Below, piece after piece: positions 33,506 to 41,886 of a stretch of 64,000 nucleotides of DNA. Position 1 is the stretch's first letter. Each line of letters begins with the position of its first letter. Both the position numbers and the translations under genes were made by a program. Under the pieces are notes generated by a model, which worked only from the letters and a program-made list of their open reading frames with translations, was not told the origin of the DNA and made no database searches. Source of the DNA: Sphingomonas_Q fennica_A (lineage in GTDB: Bacteria; Pseudomonadota; Alphaproteobacteria; Sphingomonadales; Sphingomonadaceae); assembly GCA_036946415.1 (NCBI GenBank), contig JAQIJD010000001.1, positions 62,001 to 126,000 of the forward strand, read 5' to 3'.

Positions 33506-34428
33506 CGCGGCAGGCCCTGAGCGATGTGGCGAACGGTGAAGGGGTTCGGGTCGAGCCCCTTCTTGGCCGGATCGAACAGATACTCGACCTTGCCGACGGT
33601 CGCGTAGAGGCCGCGCGGCGTGACGGCGACGCCGGGGGTGCCGCCTCCGCCCTCGTGCAGCGTGCGGAGGGTGGCGCGGTCGCCGGCGATCGTCACCAGC
33701 GCGATCCGCCCGCTGCCGCCGCTTTCCGCCTGCACGAGGCGATTGCCGCCCGCCGGCCGCAGCGCGTCCGGCCCCGATACCGGCTGCGAGAGGGCGAGCG
33801 GCACGAACCGCACGCGCCCGTCCACGCCCCGCTCCACCCGTTGCATCGCATTGGTGCGGACGTTGTTGGTGTAGAGCCTGCCGTCACCGGCGAAGGCGAT
33901 ACCGTCGATGCCGATCATCGCCTTGTCCTCGGCGAAGACCGACAATGAAGTCGCACCGGGGGCGAGCGTCAGGATGCGGCCCTGGCCGGTATCGGTGGCG
34001 AAGGCGGCGCCGTTCGCGGCGATGGCGATGTCGTTGCACGCGGCGCCCGCGCCGGGCAGCGGGTAGCGGCGCCGGAGCGCGCCAGTCGCCAGATCGAAGG
34101 CGACCAGCGCCGATGGCCCGACCGCCGGCGGCCGGCGCAGCGGGAAGGCGGAGGAGCAGACCCACAGCGTCCCGTGCGCTTCGTCCGCCACCACCCCCAG
34201 CAGCGCGAGCAGGCCGTTGTCCGCATCGGGGCGGATCCATGGGCGCAGCACCATGCCGTCGGGATCGGTGCGGTAGACGACGCCGGCGAGGCTGCCGGTA
34301 TAGACGCGGCCGGCGCTGTCGCCGTCGATGCTTTCGGGGAAGATGTCGCGCCCTTCGTAGGTGAGGTCGGCGGCGGCGGCCGGGGCGGCCGCCAGCAGCA
34401 GCGCGAGGAGGAGGGGCGGCACGATCAT
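33502..34428 (-). CDS. Exported SMP-30/gluconolactonase-like propeller
   Basis: 308 residues from ATG 34428, which overlaps the stop before it (ATGA); the frame is open much further up but that is the shadow of the preceding gene. Signal peptide MIVPPLLLALLLAAAPAAAA, then repeated propeller blades with PESIDGDSAGRVYTGSL, GAACNDIAIAANGAAFATDT and GIDGIAFAGDGRLYTNN; the N and D of these blocks are in the positions of the metal ligands of SMP-30 family lactonases. It could hydrolyse a lactone formed by the dehydrogenase; that is inference from the neighbourhood. Confidence 0.82.
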   Translation of the reverse strand: MIVPPLLLALLLAAAPAAAADLTYEGRDIFPESIDGDSAGRVYTGSLAGVVYRTDPDGMVLRPWIRPDADNGLLALLGVVADEAHGTLWVCSSAFPLRRPPAVGPSALVAFDLATGALRRRYPLPGAGAACNDIAIAANGAAFATDTGQGRILTLAPGATSLSVFAEDKAMIGIDGIAFAGDGRLYTNNVRTNAMQRVERGVDGRVRFVPLALSQPVSGPDALRPAGGNRLVQAESGGSGRIALVTIAGDRATLRTLHEGGGGTPGVAVTPRGLYATVGKVEYLFDPAKKGLDPNPFTVRHIAQGLPR

Positions 34429-35231
34429 TCCTTCCACGGCGAGGGCATCAGATAGGGCTGTTCGGTGGCGATCTCGTCGATCCGGGCGATGCCGTCCGCC
34501 GCCACCCGCACCAGCGCCATGAAGCTCAGGCTGCGCGGATAGGCGGCTGGATCGCGGGCCGGATCGTCCATCTCGCCCGCCACCAGCGCCAGCCCGTGCG
34601 CCGCGTCCACCAGCGCGACGCGGCGGCGCACCGCCTCGATCGCCCGGTCGGCCAGCCGCGCGGGGCAGGCGGCGGCGGTGCCGTTGACGGTGGCGGCGCA
34701 CGCCGGCGCCAGCCGGGTGAGGGCGGTGCCGTCCCCGGCGGCGATGCCGGCGTAATAGCCGTCCGCCAGCGCCTCGATCCGCGCGGCGGGCAGTGGCTGG
34801 CGGGGGGCGGCGGGCAGGACGAAGGTTTCGGCGTCGCCGAACGGCGGGTTGCCCTGTCGCCGGCGGATTACCGTCTCCACCTCGGCAATGCGGCCGTCCG
34901 TCACCTTCAGTCGCATGGCGTAGAAAGCGGGCTGGCCATGTTCGTCGACGCGGCCGAACCACGCGACCTGCCCGCTTGCGGGATCGGCGGCGGAGGCGGC
35001 GCGCTTTGCCGGCCGGCCGGCCATCGACCCCCACAGGCCGTCGCCGATCATCATCGGCACGCCATTTTCGGTAAAGCGCACCCGCGCCGCCCACGGCACG
35101 TCACCCGGCGCCTGGGCGGCCAGGGCCGTCATATAGCGATCGGCCAGCGTCGTCAGGCACGCCTCGTCGCAGCGCGGCGCGGGGGCGGCGGCGGTCAGCA
35201 GCAGCGGCAGGAGGTAGCGGAGCGCCCTCAT
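34425..35231 (-). CDS. Exported small protein A of a paired family (DUF8021-like)
   Basis: 268 residues, signal peptide MRALRYLLPLLLTAAAP then a Cys-rich start PRCDEACLTTLADRYMTALA. The block VRFTENGVPMMIGDGLWGSM is shared with the next-upstream gene (LFTENDVAMEPGRGLWATV), as are WFGxVxEHGxPAxxAxR and DGRIAEVETVI. From memory this resembles proteins annotated DUF8021, best known from fungi, but I cannot verify the name. NTF2-like halves appear twice. Function unknown. Start overlaps the previous stop (ATGA). Confidence 0.75.
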   Translation of the reverse strand: MRALRYLLPLLLTAAAPAPRCDEACLTTLADRYMTALAAQAPGDVPWAARVRFTENGVPMMIGDGLWGSMAGRPAKRAASAADPASGQVAWFGRVDEHGQPAFYAMRLKVTDGRIAEVETVIRRRQGNPPFGDAETFVLPAAPRQPLPAARIEALADGYYAGIAAGDGTALTRLAPACAATVNGTAAACPARLADRAIEAVRRRVALVDAAHGLALVAGEMDDPARDPAAYPRSLSFMALVRVAADGIARIDEIATEQPYLMPSPWKE

Positions 35232-36211
35232 TTCCGGTCGCTCCACGGATTGTGCATGAAATAGGGGACGTAGGTGAACACCGCCTCGATGCGGTGGATG
35301 CGCCCGTCGCGGATGTGGAACGCCTCGAGCAACGTGATCGAGTTCGGCCATTTCAGCGCGGTCTTCATCTCGCGCCCGTCGGTCAGGCGGTAGCGATCGA
35401 AGCTGTTGGCGTGATCGAAGAAGCCGCTGGCGACGACCACGCCGCGTTCCTCGTCCACCAGCGGGAAGCGGCGTTCGCGGACGCGCTTGTTGATGCGATA
35501 GATGCCGAGCCTGAACTGATCCTCGCACCCCTGCGCGATCGCCGCGGCATTGCCCCCGCCGGGGCCGGCGGCGGCGGCGCTGGTGGTGCTGATGCCGTTC
35601 TCCAGCCGCGCGCAATCGGCATCGAACGGCGCGAACACCTGCCCGTCGTTCAGTTCCACCGTGCTGAAATAGCTGTCCGCCACCGCGATCAGCCGTTCGC
35701 GCGGGCGGCGCTCGGCGGCCGTCAGCGGCGTCTGGAAGGCGGGATCGTGCGTCATCTTCGCCACGTCGCCGAAGGGGGCGGGCAGCGGCGTCTTGCGGTG
35801 GACCACCGTTTCCGCCTCGGCGATCCGCCCGTCGCGCACGGCGATGCGCAGCGCGAAGATGGCGGGCCGGCCATGTTCGAGGACGTAGCCGAACCAGGCG
35901 GCGTTGCCCGTCTCGGCATCGGCCACTTCCAGTGCGGAGGGGGCGATGCCCGTAACCGTCGCCCACAGGCCGCGTCCGGGCTCCATGGCGACGTCGTTCT
36001 CGGTAAAGAGAATGTCGTCGGCGAAGGGCGCGCGGGCGGGGTTGCGCGCGGCGAGCGCCGCCATGTAGCGGCGTGCGAAACCGATCAGGCAGGTGCGATC
36101 ACACGACCGGTCGACGACCGCGCTCGCCGCCCCCGACGCCTGTGCCGCCGCGGGCGGGGCGGCCGCCGCCACCGCCGCCAGCAGCGCCCCGATGGTGCCC
36201 CATCGCCCCAC
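35228..36211 (-). CDS. Exported small protein B of a paired family (DUF8021-like), first gene of the operon
   Basis: 327 residues from GTG 36211, behind GGGAGGGGATCGATC. Signal peptide with ALLAAVAAAAPPAAAQA, then CDRTCLIGFARRYMAALAA and FTENDVAMEPGRGLW as in protein A. The second half has an NTF2-like region (IAVADSYFSTVELNDGQVF, ADCARLENGIST, CEDQFRLGIYR, FHIRDGRIHRIEAVF), known in the family to form a hydrophobic cavity. Several Cys residues suggest disulphides, fitting a periplasmic location. It opens a seven-gene run ending at 29273 with every junction overlapping. Reaction unknown. Confidence 0.78.
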   Translation of the reverse strand: MGRWGTIGALLAAVAAAAPPAAAQASGAASAVVDRSCDRTCLIGFARRYMAALAARNPARAPFADDILFTENDVAMEPGRGLWATVTGIAPSALEVADAETGNAAWFGYVLEHGRPAIFALRIAVRDGRIAEAETVVHRKTPLPAPFGDVAKMTHDPAFQTPLTAAERRPRERLIAVADSYFSTVELNDGQVFAPFDADCARLENGISTTSAAAAGPGGGNAAAIAQGCEDQFRLGIYRINKRVRERRFPLVDEERGVVVASGFFDHANSFDRYRLTDGREMKTALKWPNSITLLEAFHIRDGRIHRIEAVFTYVPYFMHNPWSDRK

Positions 36212-36867
36212 GATCGATCCCCTCCCGTTCGTTGCGGTCGGGCGTCAGGATAGAAGCTTGGGGCGGCCTGCCTTGTCCAGCGGTGAACCGGACAGCTGCG
36301 CCGGTGTGAACTGACGGGCGTCAGGCGCGGTTATGCCGGGAGGCACAGGTGCCCGTTGGTCGTTCATGGCAGGAAAGAGACGTGGGGCCGGGGCTCTTCC
36401 GGGACGGATGCCGATAGTCTGAGTTCGACTGATGCCGAATGTCATGCGCCGCCACCTCCGCCCACCGGGGATCGCATCAAGGCTGTCCCGGCCCTGATGT
36501 TCCGAGCGGTAAGAGTTCGGCGATCGGCTTGGGCAGCGATGGATCGGGGGGCAGTTGCGTCCGGGTACTGCCGCGAAGGCGCGATGATGCCGACCTTCGC
36601 GACGCCAACCGTCCGGTAGGGACGGCATGGCACCGGATGCAATCGGGCTGTCCGACCGGCCAGTGCATGGTCATCGCAAAGCCGGGGACGGCTATCGTGA
36701 CGGCCGCCGGATGCGGGCTGGCGATGGCCTGCCACGTATAACCCAGCCGAGCAGGTCTTGATTGCCGCCAGCGATCGGCTTCGCGCGATGCCGGCTGTGA
36801 ATGGGCGCGCCGCCGCGCTATCGCTCGCGGCGGGCTGTCGGATCGATCGGGCGGCGAGGAGGATTGT
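36212..36867. other. Divergent intergenic region, no supported gene
   Basis: 656 bases between the GTG of the exported operon and the TTG of the IclR gene. Open frames exist on both strands but none has a ribosome binding site, recognisable motifs or sensible codon use. It must hold both promoters. A relic of a former gene is possible but I recognise none. Confidence 0.5.
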
Positions 36868-37644
36868 TTGGCACAATCGCGGGCGACCGACGACGAATTC
36901 ATTCCTTCGCTGGAAAAGGGACTTGCCGTCATCGCGCTGTTCAGCGCCAAGGCCCCCGAGTGGACCCTCAGCCAGATCGCGCGCGAACTCGCGCTGACGC
37001 CGGGCAGCACGCGTCGGATCCTGCGCACCCTCGAATTGCTCGGCTATGCGGTGGCGACCGATGGGCGCTTCCGCCTGACCGCGCGTGTGCTGAACCTCGG
37101 CTTCGCCTATCTGGCGTCGCAGCCGTTCGTCACGACCGCCGGTCCGCTGTTGCAGGCCCTGGCGACGAAGCTGGATGCGACCTGTTCGATCGTGATATTG
37201 GACGAGCGGGAGGTGGTCTATCTCGCGCGGGCCACGCATCGCCAGTTCGAGCCGTTCTACGTGCATGTCGGCGCCCGTCTGCCCGCTTATGCGACGGCGC
37301 CGGGCAAGATCCTGCTGGCGGCCCTCCCTTCTGCGGAGCTGGATCGACGGCTGAAGGGCTGGCGGTTGCAGCCGTTCACGCCGAATACCGTCACGACGCT
37401 GACCGCCTTGCGGACGCAGATCACGGAGGCGCGGGCGCGGGGCTGGGCGGCTAATGAGCAGGAATTGTTCCTCGGCCAACGCTCGATCGCGGTGCCCCTT
37501 TCGATCGGCGCGGCGCAGACGGCATCGCTGGTCGCGGCTGCACCTGTCGCGAAGGTAACTCAGGCCGAACTCGAGATCGACCTGCTGCCGGCGCTCCAGG
37601 CGGCGGCCGACGAGATCCGCCAGATCGCGACCGCCCTTCTCTAG
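36868..37644 (+). CDS. IclR-family transcriptional regulator
   Basis: 258 residues from a TTG start at 36868, justified by GGCGAGGAGGATTG just upstream and by the family length. Winged helix-turn-helix: WTLSQIARELALTPGSTRRI and LRTLELLGYAV; then the GAF-like effector domain (SIVILDEREVVYLARA, LPAYATAPGKILLAAL, GWAANEQELFLGQRSIAVPL). The ARATH/VGARLPAYATAPGK blocks are those of the PcaR/PobR/CatR branch that senses aromatic acids. It lies between the exported operon (divergent) and the receptor at 38018 (same direction), and may control either or both. Confidence 0.9.
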   Translation: MAQSRATDDEFIPSLEKGLAVIALFSAKAPEWTLSQIARELALTPGSTRRILRTLELLGYAVATDGRFRLTARVLNLGFAYLASQPFVTTAGPLLQALATKLDATCSIVILDEREVVYLARATHRQFEPFYVHVGARLPAYATAPGKILLAALPSAELDRRLKGWRLQPFTPNTVTTLTALRTQITEARARGWAANEQELFLGQRSIAVPLSIGAAQTASLVAAAPVAKVTQAELEIDLLPALQAAADEIRQIATALL

Positions 37645-38017
37645 AACCCGATCGCCTGCGGTAGAAAAGCGCTTCACGCTTCCGCCGATGACGTGGATCA
37701 GGCTCTCGATATGGGTCCAGGCGCTTCGCAGGGGGCGATGCAGGGGCAGGGCCGACAGGGCCGCTTGCGGGCGTCGCGCCGACCTTTCCGACCCTGCGCG
37801 CTCCGGTCCGTCCCGCGGCGGCGATGCGCTATCGGGACGCCGCCCACGTGAAGTTCCAGTGGGCGAAGGCCTGTAGGCAGGCCCGGCGGGGCACGATCGC
37901 GAGAAAAATCTGCTTTGGTATGTTTTATGGGGTCCGATGCCTTGTGGCGTGCCCGCTTCTCGGATAGCACGGCGAGGAAACCGGAAATATATCCGGTTAA
38001 CTCGGGTGGAGAGGTCC
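37645..38017. other. Intergenic region upstream of the receptor, no supported gene
   Basis: 373 bases without a convincing gene. The last 100 bases are AT-richer and contain a candidate promoter zone (TTTGGTATGTTTTATGG around 37913-37929) followed by the dyad at 37979-37998. The first part is GC-rich and shows nothing I recognise. Confidence 0.5.
37979..37998. promoter_or_regulatory. AACCGGA-N6-TCCGGTT dyad, candidate operator
   Basis: A perfect inverted repeat with 7-bp arms around AATATA, ending 19 bases before the receptor ATG. Its position between promoter and start fits a repressor site. The IclR protein encoded just upstream is the nearest candidate binder. Confidence 0.5.
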
Positions 38018-40804
38018 ATGCGTTTCCGTGCCTTAGCCGTTGCCATCGCCTCCGGCGCCAGCCTTGCCAGTCTGGCGGCGACGGCGCAGACGGTGCCCGG
38101 CACGCCGCCCGGCGAACAGGTCGGCTCGGCCACGCTGCCGCCGACGGACGCGGCCCCGGCCGCGCCCGCAGCAAGCGAGATCGTCGTGACCGGCACGCGC
38201 CTTGCGAACTTCGCGGCGCCGACTCCCGTCACCCAGCTCGGCCAGCAGGATATCGAGACGAAGGCGGTGCGGACCGTCACCGACCTGATGCTCGATATCC
38301 CGGCGCTCAAGTTCAACCAGAACAACGGGACCGTCAGCCAGCCGATCGGCGCCAGCAACCTCGATCTGCGAGGCCTCGGACCCAGCCGGACGCTCCTGCT
38401 GCTCGACGGGCGCCGCTTCGCCGCGACCGACCCGACCGGCGGCGTCGACGTGAGCGTGATCCCCGCGGTGCTGATCAGCAAGATCGAGATCGTCACCGGC
38501 GGCGCATCGGCCGCTTATGGATCGGATGCGGTGTCCGGCGTCGTCAACGTCACGCTCGATTCCCGGCTGGATGGGATCAAGGGCAGCCTGCAATATGGCC
38601 AGACCACCTATGACGATTTGCGCCAGCCCGGCGCGTCGCTCGCGGTCGGCCGGTCGGCGCTGGACGACCGCCTCCACATCGTCGTCGCCGGCGATTATTA
38701 CCACAATTCGGGCCAGCTGGATCAATCCAGCCGTCCGTGGGGGCGGCAGAATTATGCGGTGCTCACCAATCCGGCGTATAGCGCGACCAACGGCCAGCCG
38801 CAGCGGCTGATCCTGCCCGGATCGACGACCAGCCAACTGACCTACGGCGGCGTCACCGCGCTGAACAGCATCCCGGCGCTGCGCGGCCTGCAATTCGGGC
38901 CCGGCGGCACGGTGCTGCCGTTCCGCTACGGCACGAACCTGGGCAATACGTTCATGACCGGCGGGGACGGGGCGACGCCGATGGAATCGGCCAATATCGC
39001 GCCGCGCTACACACGCTATGCGGCCTTCGGCAAGGCGAGCTTCGACCTGACGACCGACACGACCATCTATGCCGACATGCTCTGGTCGCGCAGCAAGGCG
39101 TTCGCAGACCAATTGTCCAACCTCGATCAGGGCAATCTCGTCATCCGGCGGGACAATGCCTTCCTGCCGGCCCAGGTGCGTGCGCTCATCCCGGCGAACG
39201 GCACGCTGTCGATCGGCCGGCTGAACGGGGAGGACGGGGTGTTCAACACCCAGACGATCGCCACCGTCCGCCGCTACGGCCTCGGCATCGACGGTCATCT
39301 CGGGGGCACGTGGGAATATAGCGCCTTCGCCCAGCTCTCGCGCAACAGCTATGCGCGCGACGACCGCAACAACCGCATCACCGACAATTGGCTGCGGGCG
39401 GTGGATGCCGTCGTCAGCCCGGTGACGGGCCAGCCGGTCTGCCGCGTCAACGCGGATGCCAATCCGGCCAACGACGATCCGCGCTGCGTGCCGGCGAACG
39501 TGTTCGGGGCGGGATCGATCAGTGCGGCGGCGGTCGATTATTACACGGGCACGTCGATCCTGCGCGCGAAGCAGCATCAGGACGTCTATGCCGCCAATCT
39601 GAACGGCTCGCCTTTCTCGACCGGCGCGGGCGAGGTCCGCATCGCGACGGGCATCGAATATCGGCGCGAGTCGGTCGACCAGCGGTCGGACCCGATCTCA
39701 CAGGCCAACGGCTGGCGGCAGATCAACGCGCAGACGCTGAACGGCGCGTATTACGTGAAGGAAATCTACGGCGAGATCGGCGTGCCGCTGCTGAAGGATC
39801 TGGCGCTCGTCCGCAATCTGGACGTCAACGGTGCGGTCCGCCTGACCGACTACAGCACCAGCGGATCGGTCACGACGTGGAAGGTGGGCGCCAACTACAC
39901 GATGATCGACGGCCTGCGCTTCCGCGGCACCCTCTCCCGCGATATCCGCGCGCCCAACGTGAACGAGCTGTTCTCGGGCCAGGCGCAGAGCATCCCGATC
40001 ATCCTCGATCCGCTCACCAACCGATCCTTCGCGACGTCGGTGCTGACCGGCGGCAATCCGGATCTCCAGCCGGAACGCGCCAAGACCTATACCGCCGGTG
40101 TCATCCTGGAGCCCCGCTTCCTCAGCGGCCTGCACCTCTCGCTCGATTATTATTCGATCAAGATCGACGATGCGATCCTGGCCCTGAGCGGGCAGCAGGT
40201 CGTCGACGGCTGCTTCGTCAACCAGCAGCAGAATCTGTGCGATGCGGTGAGCCGCGATGCGGGCAATTCGATCACCCAGGTGCGCGCCACCCTCTTCAAC
40301 GCCGCCAGCTACAAGACGAACGGGCTCGACATCGAGGCGGCCTATGCGCTGCCGCTGGGGGCGGGGCGGCTGACGGCGCGGATGCTCGCCAATTATGTCG
40401 GCAAGCTCTACAGCACGTCGGGCGGGGATACCGCGGGAACGACCGGGCAGACCAACAGCATCCCGCACTGGCGCGGCAATTTCGGCCTGTTCTACCGCAC
40501 GCAGCGCTTCGGCTTCGGCGGGCTAGTCCGCTACGTCCAGGGCGGCCTCTACAACAACCTCTTCAACGAGGGCGGCGGCGTCAACAGCATCAACGACAAC
40601 CGGATCGGCCACCGCTTCTACCTCGATCTCAGCGGCAATTACCGGATCGTCGAACAGGTCGAGCTGTTCGTGAAGGTGAACAATGCCTTCGACCGCGACC
40701 CGCCGATCGCCCCGACCGTGATCACGCAGGCGGGGGCGGCCAACTCGCCCTTCTACGATCGCTTCGGCCGCTTCATCTCGGCCGGCGTCCGGTTCCAGTT
40801 CTGA
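38018..40804 (+). CDS. TonB-dependent receptor
   Basis: 928 residues from ATG 38018 behind GGAGAGGTCC; the frame is open another 81 bases without a ribosome binding site. Signal peptide MRFRALAVAIASGASLASLA, TonB-box-like EIVVTGTRLANF, plug landmarks LDLRGLGPSRTLLLLDGRRF and EIVTGGASAAYGSDAVSG, terminal GVRFQF with Phe. Same subgroup as the receptors at 1-1696 and 22172. Its stop overlaps the ATG of an exported hydrolase (TGATG), so import and hydrolysis of an ester are probably linked. Confidence 0.95.
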   Translation: MRFRALAVAIASGASLASLAATAQTVPGTPPGEQVGSATLPPTDAAPAAPAASEIVVTGTRLANFAAPTPVTQLGQQDIETKAVRTVTDLMLDIPALKFNQNNGTVSQPIGASNLDLRGLGPSRTLLLLDGRRFAATDPTGGVDVSVIPAVLISKIEIVTGGASAAYGSDAVSGVVNVTLDSRLDGIKGSLQYGQTTYDDLRQPGASLAVGRSALDDRLHIVVAGDYYHNSGQLDQSSRPWGRQNYAVLTNPAYSATNGQPQRLILPGSTTSQLTYGGVTALNSIPALRGLQFGPGGTVLPFRYGTNLGNTFMTGGDGATPMESANIAPRYTRYAAFGKASFDLTTDTTIYADMLWSRSKAFADQLSNLDQGNLVIRRDNAFLPAQVRALIPANGTLSIGRLNGEDGVFNTQTIATVRRYGLGIDGHLGGTWEYSAFAQLSRNSYARDDRNNRITDNWLRAVDAVVSPVTGQPVCRVNADANPANDDPRCVPANVFGAGSISAAAVDYYTGTSILRAKQHQDVYAANLNGSPFSTGAGEVRIATGIEYRRESVDQRSDPISQANGWRQINAQTLNGAYYVKEIYGEIGVPLLKDLALVRNLDVNGAVRLTDYSTSGSVTTWKVGANYTMIDGLRFRGTLSRDIRAPNVNELFSGQAQSIPIILDPLTNRSFATSVLTGGNPDLQPERAKTYTAGVILEPRFLSGLHLSLDYYSIKIDDAILALSGQQVVDGCFVNQQQNLCDAVSRDAGNSITQVRATLFNAASYKTNGLDIEAAYALPLGAGRLTARMLANYVGKLYSTSGGDTAGTTGQTNSIPHWRGNFGLFYRTQRFGFGGLVRYVQGGLYNNLFNEGGGVNSINDNRIGHRFYLDLSGNYRIVEQVELFVKVNNAFDRDPPIAPTVITQAGAANSPFYDRFGRFISAGVRFQF

Positions 40805-41811
40805 TGCGCGCGGGCGCGCTGGCGGCCGGCCTCGCGATTGCCGGAACCGCCGCGCTCGCGGCGGCGGCCCCGGCCCCGCTCCGCATCGCGCGACAGGGGG
40901 CGTTCGCCGCCGGCGGCCGCGTCGTCGGCGATCCCGCCACCGCGTCGCTGTCGTGCGATCACGGTTCCGTCGAATATCAGGTGCCGGTCCGCGCGCGGAA
41001 GACCGCGCTTCTCCTCTGGCACAGTTCCAGCACCATCGCCTGGCAGATGCGCTGGGACGGGGGCGAAGGCTTCCAGAGCATCTTCCTGCGCCGCGGCTTC
41101 CCCGTCTACCTGTGGGACGGGCCCCGCGTCGGCCGCGCGAACTGGGGGTGCGGGGACATCGCCTACAAGGCCGTGCCCGGCCGCGATCAGCAGAATTTCG
41201 TCGCCTGGCGGCTGGGCACGCATTACCCGGATTTCTTCCCCGGCGTGCAGTTTCCGGTCGGCGATGCGCGCGCCTACGATCAGGCGATGCGCGCGCGCTA
41301 CGACGAGTTCGACACGCCCGAGAACGCGGTGTTGCAGGCAGAGGCCGCGGCGAAGGCGCTGGACCGCATCGGCCCGAGCGTGCTCGTCACCAACTCCGCC
41401 GGCGGCTGGCGCGCGCTGCTCACCGCGCTGCGCAGCGACAAGGTGAAGGCGATCGTCGCCTATGAGAATCCGGGCTACGTCTTTCCGGACGGCGCCGGGC
41501 CCGATCGCCCGCCCGGCCCGATGGGGCCGATCCATGTGCCCGCAGCGGAGTTCGACCGGCTGACGCGCATCCCCATCCAGTTCGTCTGGGGCGACAATAT
41601 CGACAAGTCGAAATCCTGGCCGGGCGCCTTGCGCACCTGCCAGCAGTTCGTCGATCTCATCAACGCGCGGGGCGGCCATGCCGAGATAGTGCGGCTGCCG
41701 GCGATCGGCCTGAAGGGCAACACCCATCTGCCCTTCGCCGATCTCAACAATGTCGCGGTGGCCGATCAGCTGTCCGCCTTCCTCCGGCGCCACGGGCTCG
41801 ATCGCCGCTGA
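40804..41811 (+). CDS. Exported alpha/beta hydrolase
   Basis: 335 residues with a signal peptide (MRAGALAAGLAIAGTAALAA). Alpha/beta-hydrolase landmarks: oxyanion region LLLWHSSSTIAW, nucleophile elbow SVLVTNSAGGWRALL, where the usual G-x-S-x-G reads N-S-A-G-G with Thr-Asn before the Ser, and candidate acid/His in WGDNIDK and GNTHLPFADLNN. Large insertion around WDGPRVGRANWGCGDIAYK. Probably an esterase acting in the periplasm on what the coupled receptor imports. Lipase, feruloyl-esterase-like or lactonase roles remain open. Confidence 0.82.
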   Translation: MRAGALAAGLAIAGTAALAAAAPAPLRIARQGAFAAGGRVVGDPATASLSCDHGSVEYQVPVRARKTALLLWHSSSTIAWQMRWDGGEGFQSIFLRRGFPVYLWDGPRVGRANWGCGDIAYKAVPGRDQQNFVAWRLGTHYPDFFPGVQFPVGDARAYDQAMRARYDEFDTPENAVLQAEAAAKALDRIGPSVLVTNSAGGWRALLTALRSDKVKAIVAYENPGYVFPDGAGPDRPPGPMGPIHVPAAEFDRLTRIPIQFVWGDNIDKSKSWPGALRTCQQFVDLINARGGHAEIVRLPAIGLKGNTHLPFADLNNVAVADQLSAFLRRHGLDRR

Positions 41812-41886
41812 CGGGCGCGACCGGGCGGCGCGGCGCCCCATGCGTCTGGCATCGCGCGCGCCGGGCGGCACGATCGCCGCCCCCGA

